Shown here in pieces: positions 52,216 to 62,344 of a stretch of DNA of 64,000 nt (the first letter of the stretch is position 1; each line of letters begins with the position of its first letter). Source of the DNA: Pseudoalteromonas sp. '520P1 No. 423' (GTDB lineage: Bacteria; Pseudomonadota; Gammaproteobacteria; Enterobacterales; Alteromonadaceae); the NCBI RefSeq assembly GCF_001269985.1, contig NZ_BBZB01000001.1, positions 1,302,001 to 1,366,000 of the forward strand, read 5' to 3'. Made by a program: the position numbers and the translations under genes. The notes under the pieces were generated by a model, which worked only from the letters and a program-made list of their open reading frames with translations, was not told where the DNA came from and did not search any database.

Positions 52216-52225
52216 CGTATTTTCC

Positions 52226-55200
52226 TTAATTATTTCTGGTTGCGACAATTTCTTCATCGTGTCTGGTTAATGTTGTTTCTGGTTCGCTAAAAGCAGGATC
52301 AAGTTGTTTTAATTTTTTAGATATCGCATCAACTTTATTCCATACATCATGATCGAGTCTTATTTTATGATGCATAATTTTTAATACAGGTAATAAAGAT
52401 ACATCAATCGTTTGTGCTATGGCTTGTACTGCATCGGCTACTTGTGGATCGGTATGATTATCGATATTCACCTCAGGCACAGCTTGTTGCTGTAATGTGT
52501 CAGTTAACTGTTTATTGATATCAATGAGCTGAGATAGCTGCTCTGAATTATTATTGTTTTGAATTGCTAAAACTAATTCAGATAATTTATCAGTGTTGTT
52601 ATTAGCACTGATAGCTTGGCTTAGTGATTGCGATAATTGTTGTAAATTGTGGTTGTTATCTAGTTGAGTGAGCGTGTGGTTAAGTGTTGTTAGTTGCTCA
52701 TTAGAGTTATTAGCGATTAAAGATTCAGCTATGGTTTGTAACTGGCTTTGAGGGCTAGTTTGGTTTATAGAGTTAGCCACCTGTAGTAATGAATCACTAT
52801 GATCCCAACTCAGGTTTTGTTTATCAAGTTTACTTGAAATACCTTCAAGCGATTCATGTAATAAACTCATTTGATTAACGGCTAACATTGCAGGACTGCC
52901 AGCGTCATCTAACTTATTTAGACGACTATAATCTTGTTTAATAGCTTGCCAACGTTCATTATCATCTTTGCTGAGTGTTTTACGTAATTCAGCTAGTTTA
53001 AGTAAGTTTTCTTCACTACCTTTACTGAGCGTTTGTGCTTCGCCTTGATAATGATCTTGTACTAAATTTTCAAGTTCTGAGTCATTCATGACGGCAACCA
53101 CTTTTTCCGCCATTTTATTCATATTTCGGTAGCTACCTTGTAATTTAAAAGGTGGCTCTGTGCGGTATTTATCATCTTGCGCTGCTGATGCGATATATTG
53201 TTCGTTAACTTTGAGCACAGTGTCACGAATTGTCATTAATTTAGTCAGTACAGCTTTGATTTCACTTGCTTCAGCCTGGCTATAGCCATGTTCTAACTCA
53301 TTAAGGGAAATATCTTCGCCTTGGCAAATACGAACTAGTTTATAGAGATCTTGCATATTTCGATTGGCAAGCGGTGCCAATACAGAGTTTGAAGTTAATG
53401 CATTTTCAATGAAACTCATCGCAAATTCACTTTCACAACCCGATAATGTATCGCCTAAGTTATATATATCAGCACGATTAGATAACATGTCAGGGATCTG
53501 GAAGCTTTCACCTGATTCAGTATAAGGGTTACCAGCCATGACCACTGCAAACTTTTTACCTCGTAAATCATAGGTTTTACTTTTGCCTTTCCATACGCCA
53601 TCAATACGCCGAGAACCATCACATAAAGAGATAAATTTTTGTAAAAACTCAGGGTTAGTATGTTGAATATCATCAAGATATAACATGACATTATTGCCCA
53701 TTTCGAAACTTTGATTTATCTTTTCAATTTCTTTTTCGGCGGTAGCATTAATGGCTTGGGCGGGATCTAGAGATACTTGATCATGGCCTATCGATGGACA
53801 ATTTACTTTAACAAAGGTCAAACCTAAACGACTGGCAATGTATTCGATTAAGGTTGTTTTACCATATCCTGGAGGTGAGATGAGTAATAACATGCCCATT
53901 AAATCGGTACGTTTATTATTTCCTGAAGCACCAATTTGCTTGGCTAAATTGTCACCTATGATGGGAAAATATACTTTATCAATTAATTGATTACGTACAA
54001 AAGAGCTTAAAGGACGTGCTTTAAATTCATCTAATTGTAAGCGTTCCTTTTCAATTTCGAGTATATTATTTCGCAGTTTATGGTATTGAGAAAAGGCGCT
54101 AACTTGGCTGTTTTGATACTCAGTAGTACGGGCAAAAAACTCTGCATAATCAACAGTTAAATTTTGTTCGGAAATTCTTGAGTGTTGCCCCATTAACCCG
54201 GTAATACGATTATCTGTTGCAGTATTGTTTAAGCTATTAAATTGTAATGAAGCAGGCGTTAAACACAGTAAGTAATGCGCACTTTCAAGTGAAATAGCGT
54301 GTGTAGCCGGTATTTGCAATGTGTGATTATATGCATTTAACCAAGTGAAGTAGAGTTGCCAGCGAGGTGTTAAGGCACAGAGTTGTTCATCAGCTTGTAG
54401 TAAATGATTATAAATTCCTTTGCTTTTAACATCTTGTATAAATTGTTCAGCTAAACTTTTTGCAGCAGCTGTAATAGAAAAAAGGGCTTGATCACAATCA
54501 GGTTTTTGCTGTGCGAGTTCATTTATTAAGTACTGAGCACAAATTTGTGCATTGGCTGCTAAATGATGCTCAGCTAATAGGGGATTAGTCTGCTGAAATT
54601 GGCTTATTTCATCAATTAAGCTGGTGGTCAGGTTATTGAAAAAGACACTATCCTTGAAGTGTTGCTGCATTAAGTCGGCATTTTTGGCTTGTTGTAATAA
54701 ACACTCCTGTTCTGTTTGTTCTTTATTTTGCCAAAATAAAGCAGCAATAATACGCTCAGCAGCAGGATAAATTAATAAGCCATTTTCTGACTTTTGCTTT
54801 AATAATACGTTTAAAATGAGACAGGCATCATGGTCATGAATGCCTTTTTCATATCCTTCTTGATATCTAGGTTCTGCAAACTTTTGTACGAGATTAATTA
54901 AACTATTATCTTTTTGAGCTGTAAATAATTGACTAAAAGTAAGCGGATCAGTAATTGAATCTGCTGCAAGCAAGATTGCGGATGCTAAATACTCACCGCG
55001 ATAAATTACCTCAGATTCAGAGATTAATGCTTGCTCCCATAAGTGCTTATTAGCATCTAGTTGATTTTTATAAAGTGGATCTTTAATGCTTTCAAAATAA
55101 TCTGAACCGGTTAGATGTAACGTAAGCTCATTATCTTTCGGTAATAACGTCAGATCTAATACTTGTTTATTAACACTAAACTGGTGCTTACCAATCGAGA

Positions 55201-57778
55201 TTGTATTACCACCATCACTATAAATATCGAGTTTATCCCGTAATCCTCGTATTCCTTGATCTTTACATGCTTTAAGTTTTGCTTGTAAATCATCGGCTTT
55301 GATTTGATCGTCCAAGGTTTTTAATTCATTGATCAAAGCTTTTAGCTTACTGATCATTGGATCTGAAGCAAAATAAGTATTTAGTACATCTAAATCAGTG
55401 AAAGTAGCTGTTCTGCGATTGATCCCGTTTAGAATACGCTCTGCTGCAGAAGCTAAGTTGACCGCACGTCGTTGCTGGGCATCAATTAAAGTTTGTTTAT
55501 GTTTTTCAAAGCTATCAAAAATATCATCACGTTTAGTGAGAATATCAGCTAAAAATTCATCGTATTCACTAAATTGAGATTCCAACTCTTCTAGTTGGAT
55601 CAGTAAACGAGATAATTGGTCATCACATTCTACAGGTGTTTTTGCATTATTAAGTGCACCAGTAACGCTTTGTGATAGTAGTTTAAATCGGGCTGAAAAT
55701 TCAGCTTTAGCTTCCACTGAACCTAAGCTTTTACGCTTGATTTCGATACTGGCTTTAGCGCGATTAACTAAGCCATATACAATTGAAATATCTTCTAATA
55801 TTTGACTGCGAATGCGGCTGTCGTCAATTTGTAAATCAAGCATGGTATGGTTTAGTAAATCTAAGCCATTGCTTAATTCATCTAAGGTAGCGATATGTTG
55901 TTTTAGCTCAGTTACGCTTTCACAGGTTTTGGTAAAGTCTTCAACTTCTTTTAAACTTGTATGATAGGGCGTAAGCGCTTTTTCTTGTTGTAAAAAAACA
56001 GCGGTGGCTTGGCTTAACATTTGCGTTATATCGTCAACTTGTTGATTTAAAATTTCTAATGCGGATAAATCAATAAACTTTAATTCTTCTAAGCTGATTA
56101 ATTGCCCTTTTTGCTGCTTAAGTTGATTTAAGCCATCAACAAACTCACTGGCGAGTTTAAAACTATCTGGACGGATTGCACTTTTTAAAGATTCAAAAGC
56201 TGTATTTGCATCGTTTAGTGCAAGTTTTGCTTTACTCTGTATTTCATTAACTTTTTCAAACTCATCCAAGACTTGCTCTGAAGTCTCAAAAATATGATGT
56301 AAGCTTTGCTCTATATCACTAAAAGTAGTTTCAGATAGCCAATGATACCGATCGAATAAGTTACGAGATAATCCAATCATGGCTTCATAGTGATGGATTT
56401 GTGGACTTTGTTCGTTGATTAATTTATGCAAACTATATAAATCTGAAATACCACGTACTAAATCAGGATTACCGATCTTGCCTAAAAGGCTAGTATCTTG
56501 CGGTGCATTATCGGCAAACTCAGGACTAACAAATGGGCTTTGCCATATTTGAACTGGATGAACTCGCTCAGCTTCATCTTTATCGGCTTTAAAAGTAAGG
56601 GTTGTACCGTCTTCAAATAACGTATAACCATGACCAAAAATAGGGTTTTGTAAATTCTTATCAATTAAGTTGTAAGCAAATAGGGCATAACGACCTTCTT
56701 TTGGCTCATAAAATACAAATAAGACATCTTCGCCATTAGGGGATTTTATTTGACGGTGAAACTCTAAATCATCAGCGTTATCTTCAAACTTCCGAGTTTG
56801 ACCAGATTGTAAATAATAACCACCTGGAAAAATAATGCCGTGATCTTCTGGTAATTGTACACATGCATCACCAATCGCATCTTGGCGGATCACTTGATGA
56901 GAATCACTGTTAAAAATTAAGTAGCGCCACTGCTTTTCACGATAAGGCAGTATTTTCAATAAAATCAATGAACCGACTTGGGCATATTCCAGTTCGCAAT
57001 CAGCTAAAGATTGATTTTTATCTTCAACTGTTTCACTGTAGATCCCTTGTCCTGAGCTAGTATTATTTTCAATTTTAATTGTTAAGGTACCATTTAAAGT
57101 TTCAACAAATACCTTATCTAAAATGTTGATATGAGGGTAGCGACCTTCCTCATGTTCTTTTCTGCTGGTTTGATGCCATTCAAAATCGTGATTTTGTGGT
57201 GCTTTTATTGCTTTTTCACCACGATTATCAATATAACTAATTTGATTGTCAGCTGAGATAGACCAACGGAATACACGAATATCAGTAAGGCGTTCGCCTA
57301 TTTGAAATATCGCATATAAATGACCATCTTGCTTATATAAATGCTGCAGTTGCGCTTGTTTGTAATAAGTATATAGCTCATCAAAGTCGCGAATAAACCT
57401 GCTATCGGTTAAGAAACTATTATCAGTTTTTATATCTTCTATTTCAAAGTGTTCTTCTTGATTGACTAGCCTGTGCAAACTAAATACATCAGACACTTTG
57501 GTTGTTGTTTTTAATCCAATAAAGACATTGAAAGCAAAAACCAGCGTATCGCCAATGCATATAATATCACGTGGAATACAGTTGTTTTCAGTACGTACTC
57601 GTACTCGGCCTTTTACTTTTAAATCTGTACTACCAAAGGTTTCAATGCGTTCTTGATTTACGTTATCTATTTGTGACTTTAGTTCAGTGCCTAAGTTTAA
57701 TAAACGCCTTTTGATCAAATCATAAGATCCGCCTTGTAAAGCTATATTGTCTTGGTCTGAGTTATGTGAATCCGTCAT
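52226..57778 (-). CDS. Giant AAA ATPase (1850 residues) of the PspA/flotillin operon
   Basis: Domains by eye: an N-terminal half rich in beta-strands (about 60-430) possibly a propeller-like region, coiled coil (about 470-830), a helical middle part, then one AAA+ module with Walker A PPGYGKTT near residue 1302 and Walker B VMLYLDDIQ near 1360, followed by sensor elements (VVMAGNPY, MLSNRADIYNLGD). The C-terminal 300 residues are Asn/Gln-rich with repeated SxQL/NNN segments. This matches the large family annotated as DNA repair ATPase, though DNA repair is not demonstrated by anything seen here. Constant association with flotillin and PspA genes suggests work at the membrane, perhaps as a remodeller of band-7 or PspA assemblies. 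Confidence 0.8.
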   Translation of the reverse strand: MTDSHNSDQDNIALQGGSYDLIKRRLLNLGTELKSQIDNVNQERIETFGSTDLKVKGRVRVRTENNCIPRDIICIGDTLVFAFNVFIGLKTTTKVSDVFSLHRLVNQEEHFEIEDIKTDNSFLTDSRFIRDFDELYTYYKQAQLQHLYKQDGHLYAIFQIGERLTDIRVFRWSISADNQISYIDNRGEKAIKAPQNHDFEWHQTSRKEHEEGRYPHINILDKVFVETLNGTLTIKIENNTSSGQGIYSETVEDKNQSLADCELEYAQVGSLILLKILPYREKQWRYLIFNSDSHQVIRQDAIGDACVQLPEDHGIIFPGGYYLQSGQTRKFEDNADDLEFHRQIKSPNGEDVLFVFYEPKEGRYALFAYNLIDKNLQNPIFGHGYTLFEDGTTLTFKADKDEAERVHPVQIWQSPFVSPEFADNAPQDTSLLGKIGNPDLVRGISDLYSLHKLINEQSPQIHHYEAMIGLSRNLFDRYHWLSETTFSDIEQSLHHIFETSEQVLDEFEKVNEIQSKAKLALNDANTAFESLKSAIRPDSFKLASEFVDGLNQLKQQKGQLISLEELKFIDLSALEILNQQVDDITQMLSQATAVFLQQEKALTPYHTSLKEVEDFTKTCESVTELKQHIATLDELSNGLDLLNHTMLDLQIDDSRIRSQILEDISIVYGLVNRAKASIEIKRKSLGSVEAKAEFSARFKLLSQSVTGALNNAKTPVECDDQLSRLLIQLEELESQFSEYDEFLADILTKRDDIFDSFEKHKQTLIDAQQRRAVNLASAAERILNGINRRTATFTDLDVLNTYFASDPMISKLKALINELKTLDDQIKADDLQAKLKACKDQGIRGLRDKLDIYSDGGNTISIGKHQFSVNKQVLDLTLLPKDNELTLHLTGSDYFESIKDPLYKNQLDANKHLWEQALISESEVIYRGEYLASAILLAADSITDPLTFSQLFTAQKDNSLINLVQKFAEPRYQEGYEKGIHDHDACLILNVLLKQKSENGLLIYPAAERIIAALFWQNKEQTEQECLLQQAKNADLMQQHFKDSVFFNNLTTSLIDEISQFQQTNPLLAEHHLAANAQICAQYLINELAQQKPDCDQALFSITAAAKSLAEQFIQDVKSKGIYNHLLQADEQLCALTPRWQLYFTWLNAYNHTLQIPATHAISLESAHYLLCLTPASLQFNSLNNTATDNRITGLMGQHSRISEQNLTVDYAEFFARTTEYQNSQVSAFSQYHKLRNNILEIEKERLQLDEFKARPLSSFVRNQLIDKVYFPIIGDNLAKQIGASGNNKRTDLMGMLLLISPPGYGKTTLIEYIASRLGLTFVKVNCPSIGHDQVSLDPAQAINATAEKEIEKINQSFEMGNNVMLYLDDIQHTNPEFLQKFISLCDGSRRIDGVWKGKSKTYDLRGKKFAVVMAGNPYTESGESFQIPDMLSNRADIYNLGDTLSGCESEFAMSFIENALTSNSVLAPLANRNMQDLYKLVRICQGEDISLNELEHGYSQAEASEIKAVLTKLMTIRDTVLKVNEQYIASAAQDDKYRTEPPFKLQGSYRNMNKMAEKVVAVMNDSELENLVQDHYQGEAQTLSKGSEENLLKLAELRKTLSKDDNERWQAIKQDYSRLNKLDDAGSPAMLAVNQMSLLHESLEGISSKLDKQNLSWDHSDSLLQVANSINQTSPQSQLQTIAESLIANNSNEQLTTLNHTLTQLDNNHNLQQLSQSLSQAISANNNTDKLSELVLAIQNNNNSEQLSQLIDINKQLTDTLQQQAVPEVNIDNHTDPQVADAVQAIAQTIDVSLLPVLKIMHHKIRLDHDVWNKVDAISKKLKQLDPAFSEPETTLTRHDEEIVATRNN

Positions 57779-57916
57779 TTATAAAATCCTATTGCTGAAC
57801 TAGTCCAGTTAAAATTGACTTAACTGTTTATATCTTGATACCAATGCTATTGAAATTACAACGAAACGCATTGAAATTTCGATAACCATGATAAATGAAA
57901 AGCCTAAATTGAATAT

Positions 57917-57947
57917 CAAATCACACAATAAAAAATCATGTGATTTG
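57917..57947. repeat. Hairpin between flotillin and ATPase genes
   Basis: CAAATCACA / TGTGATTTG, 9-bp stem with a 13-nt loop, without T-run on the minus strand. May be an mRNA processing or attenuation point that sets different levels for the two genes, or a CRP-like site (TGTGA-TCACA half-sites are present, but in the wrong order). Confidence 0.45.
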
Positions 57948-57965
57948 AAGTATGTTATGGTTCAA

Positions 57966-60062
57966 TTAAGAATCTTGAGCGCCATTTTTTTTATTATTGG
58001 AATTAAAAGTAGAGCCCAATAAGCTCATTAATTGTGATTTATCTGCTTCCGATGAATTAGCAAATTGATTCATCAGTTTTGTCATGCTCATATTTTTCAA
58101 GGTTTCACTTGAACCTTGAGCACCTGAAATCACACCTTTTAAATCTTCAATGATGTTACGTTCACCACTTAAATGATCTTTAAATGCTGATTGCACAACT
58201 TTGCTTTCATCAACAAAACCATCAATAGATTTACCTAAGCTGATTGCTTTCATGAATTGATTAAAGAACTGACCATCACCACCCATAATATTAATATCTG
58301 CTGAACCTAATGCTTTAGCCATAATCTCAGCTTGATTAGCTGAAACATGTTTATTCGCTTCAATAGAGGCTAGTGATAATTCTTTCTTCTGATTGAGTTG
58401 TAAGGTGTAAGTTTCGTAATCTCTGGCTTCAGGACTCATTGCATTAAGTGCTTCAAGCTTTTCTTCTAAGCCTTTTGCTTCAGCTGTCATCATACGCTCT
58501 AAGTTAAGCGCCTCAGCTTCGCCTTGTTTCTCTATTGCCAGTGCCATCGCTTCCTTAATTTCAGCATCGACTAAACCAATTTCTTTATCACCTTGCGCTT
58601 GGGCTTCAAGCTTTTGTTTAAGTACTTTCGCATCAACTTCGCCTTGTACTGCACTAGCCTCGGCTTTTGCTTTAATTACATCTGCTTCAGCTAGACCTAT
58701 GGCTGCACGTTCTACTTTGGTGGCTTCAGCTAATATCTTCTTAGATTCAGCATTTTGATTTGCAACACGTAATTGTGCTGCCGCTAAAGTTTCTTGCTCT
58801 TTTGCTTTATATTCAGCTGATTGTTCTGCGGCTTTAGCTGCTTCTATATCTTTTACTAATGCCTGTTCAGCTTCTGCTTTGGCTGCAATAATAAGAGATT
58901 CTTTTTGTCTTTCTGCTTCTGAAAGCGCTTGTACATCTTTGATGCGTTCCTGCTCTTGAGCAACTGTTTTTTCAACCGCGATACGATCGCGTTGTACCTC
59001 AGCTATTTCTTTACGTTCAACTTCCAGTGCTTTTTGTTTATTAATGGTTAATATTTCAGTTTCTTTTTCACGCTCTATTTGTTCTATTTGGCGTGCTTTT
59101 AATACTTTTTCTTCTTCAATGGCTAAGACACGTAAACGATTTTGTTCGGCAATATCAAGCTCTCGTTGTTTGTTTTGTTCCGTAATGCCAATCGCTTCAT
59201 CAGTTTGCATTTTAGCTTGCTCTGATTTTAAACGCTCTTCTTGCTGAACGCGTTCTGTTTCAGCTGTTTCACGCGCTTTTACTGTTGCAACTTCTCTTGC
59301 TTGTCTGGCTTTGGCATCTTCTTCTTGGCGTGCTAATTCTAATGCTTTTTCATGTGTTTCAGCATTTTGCTTTTTGATTTGAATATCTTCTTCGTTTTTT
59401 AGCTGATTAGTTGCAACATTTTGTGAAGCTGTCATTTCAGTGATACGGCGTATACCTTCAGCATCTAAAATGTTTTGTGGATCTAACTTTGAAATCGCAG
59501 TCTGCTCTAAATAATCTATCGCCACATCTTCTAGGGTATAACCCGATAAATCTTGACCAATCACTTCTTTTATTTTGTCTCTGAATTGATTTCTTTGAGT
59601 GAATAATTCAACAAAATCTAGCTGTTTACCGACTGTTTTAAGTGCTTCAGAGAATTTTGCTTCAAACAGCTCTTGTAGTGTTTCAGGGTAAGATGCGCGT
59701 ACACAACCTACTTGCTTAGCGACACGTAAAATATCATCTTTATTTTCGTTAACTCTAATATAAAATGTAATTGTAATATCGGCACGAATATTATCTTTAC
59801 AAATTAAACCGCCTTTATCTTTGCGTTCTAATACCATGCGCTTGGTTGAAATATCCATTACTTCCATTTTATGGATCACAGGATATACAATTCCGCCTGT
59901 GGTGGTGACATCAGGCTCATTTTTCATTTTATTAATGATTAATGCTTGGCCTTGATCTACCTTGCGATAAAACTTACCTACGATTAGTAAAATGGCAAAA
60001 ATAATTGCGATACCGATACCAACAAACGTTAATATTGGTACTAAATTGTCTAAAAAATCCAT
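57966..60062 (-). CDS. Flotillin-like SPFH/band-7 protein (YqiK type)
   Basis: A 698-residue protein. A membrane helix at about 10-30 (FVGIGIAIIFAILLIV) is followed by the SPFH domain (about 30-220; KVDQGQALIINKM, ISTKRMVLERKDKGG) and then a very long charged coiled coil (about 220-560) rich in EA/KA repeats with the flotillin-type AEAEQALVKDIEAAKAAEQSAE. The C-terminus contains GGDGQFFNQFMKAISLGKSIDGF. Flotillins assemble into large oligomers in ordered membrane domains. Next to a YqiJ-like gene upstream, as in E. coli yqiJK. Confidence 0.9.
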   Translation of the reverse strand: MDFLDNLVPILTFVGIGIAIIFAILLIVGKFYRKVDQGQALIINKMKNEPDVTTTGGIVYPVIHKMEVMDISTKRMVLERKDKGGLICKDNIRADITITFYIRVNENKDDILRVAKQVGCVRASYPETLQELFEAKFSEALKTVGKQLDFVELFTQRNQFRDKIKEVIGQDLSGYTLEDVAIDYLEQTAISKLDPQNILDAEGIRRITEMTASQNVATNQLKNEEDIQIKKQNAETHEKALELARQEEDAKARQAREVATVKARETAETERVQQEERLKSEQAKMQTDEAIGITEQNKQRELDIAEQNRLRVLAIEEEKVLKARQIEQIEREKETEILTINKQKALEVERKEIAEVQRDRIAVEKTVAQEQERIKDVQALSEAERQKESLIIAAKAEAEQALVKDIEAAKAAEQSAEYKAKEQETLAAAQLRVANQNAESKKILAEATKVERAAIGLAEADVIKAKAEASAVQGEVDAKVLKQKLEAQAQGDKEIGLVDAEIKEAMALAIEKQGEAEALNLERMMTAEAKGLEEKLEALNAMSPEARDYETYTLQLNQKKELSLASIEANKHVSANQAEIMAKALGSADINIMGGDGQFFNQFMKAISLGKSIDGFVDESKVVQSAFKDHLSGERNIIEDLKGVISGAQGSSETLKNMSMTKLMNQFANSSEADKSQLMSLLGSTFNSNNKKNGAQDS

Positions 60063-60149
60063 GTTGTTTCCTTACTAAATGATTATATGTTGCTTTTGTT
60101 AGCTATTTAAATGACTTAAATTCAGCTGATTAGTTTATATATTATTGGT

Positions 60150-60776
60150 TTATGACCAAGGTTTTGGTGCGATAACGTAACTACGAGAGTCAACTAAGTG
60201 CTCTATTAATAGTGCGGTATCACCGAGATTGAATTGATGGGTTGGATCTTGAACTCTGATTTCAATTAATTGTTCAGCCCCTTGAAGCGTGACTCTCGCT
60301 TGGCCAAATGTCTGGGTTACTTTTGAGGTGGCAATGGTACATTCTAGGCCGATAAAATCATGTTTATTGGCTGTTTGTTTACTGGTAAAAAAGCGTCTTA
60401 ATGGTTTGGTAATTAGCGCGCTAATGGGAAGTGATATGATGCTACATGCAAATATAATGAGCGCACCAAAAACATAATATAATGAATGTGATTTAAACTC
60501 AGCTAAAAACCAAGCTTGACTATAAATGCTGATTAACCAGGCAGTCATAATTATTATACTAGCTGAAACCGTTAAAGGTACTTCACTTAAGCCTAAGTTA
60601 TTAAATATTCCTAAGGTACTTGCTGTATTCGCTTGGGTTTCGAGTTCAACATCTGCTTCAAACATATCTATATCGGCTAAGCCAACGATTGTGACTAACC
60701 AAAATAAAATAACTATGATTAATAACACTGAAAATACAACAGTTGGAAAGATCAATGCGGTATTTAAAAATTCCAT
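60150..60776 (-). CDS. YqiJ-like membrane protein with OB-fold end
   Basis: A 208-residue protein with three or four membrane helices (about 8-30, 75-95, 100-125) and a soluble C-terminal domain (about 145-208; IGLECTIATSKVTQTFGQARVTL) like the NfeD/OB-fold of YqiJ (DUF1449). NfeD-like proteins are partners of flotillins; the flotillin gene is immediately downstream (87 bp). Confidence 0.85.
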   Translation of the reverse strand: MEFLNTALIFPTVVFSVLLIIVILFWLVTIVGLADIDMFEADVELETQANTASTLGIFNNLGLSEVPLTVSASIIIMTAWLISIYSQAWFLAEFKSHSLYYVFGALIIFACSIISLPISALITKPLRRFFTSKQTANKHDFIGLECTIATSKVTQTFGQARVTLQGAEQLIEIRVQDPTHQFNLGDTALLIEHLVDSRSYVIAPKPWS

Positions 60777-60872
60777 TTTATTCCTTTTACATTTTTATTA
60801 GTTTAATCATTAAACTTTTATTATTTTATGTAATATATTATTCCCATAATATAAATTGATTTTAAATAAAAG

Positions 60873-61289
60873 TTAAGACTTTTCATCAGGATAATGCTTA
60901 TCTATCGCTTTTAAAGATTTTAAAAATAAACCTAATCCACCCATACTCAGCACTAAAATAACAATTAAATCAAATGAACTCATACTTGCAAATGAAAAGC
61001 GTATAGAGCTAATAACACCAAAAATTAAAGCTGTAATTGAGCCTAATGAGAGTATCCAACCTAATATGTTTCTACTGTTATAAAATACGAGTCCAATACC
61101 AAATATAAAAGGGATCATTACCATGCCACTGGTTATGCTTATACCTGAAATGCCATACAAGCGGGTACCCATACCAAAAGATGAGCTCACCTTAATAGCG
61201 TTGAGTAGCATATAAAACCCGCCACTCATCATGACTAAACCAATAAAAAATTGGCCTATGCCACCTGACGTTCCGCCTGCACCTTTCAT
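60873..61289 (-). CDS. Small membrane protein of unknown function, four helices
   Basis: 138 residues: a Gly-rich start (MKGAGGTSGGIGQ), then four predicted membrane helices (about 12-30, 48-68, 75-97, 103-125) and a charged tail (KSLKAIDKHYPDEKS). It starts 2 bp after the stop of the 108-residue gene. I do not recognise a named family. The position between PspA and YqiJ/flotillin genes suggests a membrane partner of these. Confidence 0.75.
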   Translation of the reverse strand: MKGAGGTSGGIGQFFIGLVMMSGGFYMLLNAIKVSSSFGMGTRLYGISGISITSGMVMIPFIFGIGLVFYNSRNILGWILSLGSITALIFGVISSIRFSFASMSSFDLIVILVLSMGGLGLFLKSLKAIDKHYPDEKS

Positions 61290-61291
61290 AC

Positions 61292-61618
61292 TTATTCCTT
61301 GTTATCGTCTATTGCATACTCAATTAAAATATCTGCTACTTTCTGTTTAACTGCGCGTTTATCTTCGGTATCGACACCAAAGCGAATGGCTAATTGTTTA
61401 ATCTCGTCATCATTAAGATTAAAAGATAACCTTTGTCTGGTTTTTTTAGATTTAACATCTAAATCTAAAATCTTTCGGATCATATCTGAAGGCGTTAACT
61501 CTTCATCTATCGCCTGTTTCTTAATATTTTTTTGCACTTCACTGCTTAAATCAAAAGCCATTTGCGTTGCACGGATCGCTTGCTCTTGTTTTAACCACTT
61601 TTCTTCTTTTTTGATCAT
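61292..61618 (-). CDS. Small charged protein of unknown function
   Basis: 108 residues, no membrane segment, rich in Lys/Asp/Glu. Two similar helical segments (SSEVQKNIKKQAIDEELTPSDMIRKIL and SFNLNDDEIKQLAIRFG) look like ribbon-helix-helix or short helical repeats. The start overlaps the stop of the preceding gene by 4 bp and the next gene follows by 2 bp, so expression is tightly coupled. Could be a DNA-binding regulator of the operon or an adaptor; not resolved. Confidence 0.7.
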   Translation of the reverse strand: MIKKEEKWLKQEQAIRATQMAFDLSSEVQKNIKKQAIDEELTPSDMIRKILDLDVKSKKTRQRLSFNLNDDEIKQLAIRFGVDTEDKRAVKQKVADILIEYAIDDNKE

Positions 61619-62256
61619 GTAGCGCTACCAGGAAATAGGTCTACGATATCAGTGATAGGGCGCGTCAGTGTTAATGATACTTCTGTATCACCACCATCCC
61701 AAATCTCAATATTAAGGCTATGGCTTTCTTGAGGCGACATTAGCGTAATCATTTCACAAGGTTCACCACTTTCACTTTCATAACGTGGTAATGCTAAATT
61801 ACGAAAATCTTGTTTATGAAAGTATGCTACATAAGGGTTTTCGGTTTGTTTATATTCGTCAGCTAAGAATTGACTAAATTGGCTCGGTTTATCGTTGGTT
61901 TTTAAATGTGTTAAATCTTCTTCATCAAAAATACGAGAAAATTCATCTAAAGTGAAAATTGCATCTACATCTTCTCTTTGAACTTTTATTGAAAAGTTAG
62001 CCCATTGTTCGCCATCTTCTTTTTCTATTTGTAAAAATACAACTTGACCTGAATCTGTTTCTAAAACAAATTCGGTATCTGAACTGCGTTCATATTGATA
62101 AGTTTGCACATCTGCTACTTTGAGCATTTGGCCTTTAAGCCAAGCTGGATAGGCAAAAGAATCGATGACTTGCAGCATATCACCAGATTTTAACTGACTG
62201 GCATCATTAAGCTGGCGTTCGGGTTTATTTTTTTTTGATTTGAAGAAGCTAAACAT
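61615..62256 (-). CDS. DUF4178-like soluble protein
   Basis: 213 residues, acidic, no membrane helices. A start rich in Lys, then GDMLQVIDSFAYPAWLKGQMLKVADVQTYQYE and TEFVLETDSGQVVFLQIEKEDGE, a beta-rich pattern I associate with DUF4178-type proteins found beside pspA-like genes; family assignment is tentative. Starts 88 bp after the PspA stop, with a hairpin between. Role unknown. Confidence 0.65.
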   Translation of the reverse strand: MFSFFKSKKNKPERQLNDASQLKSGDMLQVIDSFAYPAWLKGQMLKVADVQTYQYERSSDTEFVLETDSGQVVFLQIEKEDGEQWANFSIKVQREDVDAIFTLDEFSRIFDEEDLTHLKTNDKPSQFSQFLADEYKQTENPYVAYFHKQDFRNLALPRYESESGEPCEMITLMSPQESHSLNIEIWDGGDTEVSLTLTRPITDIVDLFPGSAT

Positions 62257-62305
62257 GGAGTGTTCCTTAACTAGATGTTTATAGAGTTAAAGTCAGAGCA
62301 GATAA

Positions 62306-62327
62306 GTTAGCGAGCGAACTCGCTAAC
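62306..62327. repeat. Stable hairpin between pspA-like and DUF4178-like genes
   Basis: GTTAGCGAG - CGAA - CTCGCTAAC: a 9-bp GC-containing stem with a tetraloop and no T-run. Probably an mRNA-stability or attenuation element that favours the upstream pspA message. Confidence 0.6.
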
Positions 62328-62344
62328 CTTAAGGTATTTAAAAC

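Noticed and set aside
52226..57778. Giant ATPase as an anti-phage defence gene
   Set aside because: Large AAA ATPases occur in defence islands, but no nuclease, integrase or other defence gene is near, and the neighbours are membrane-stress genes.
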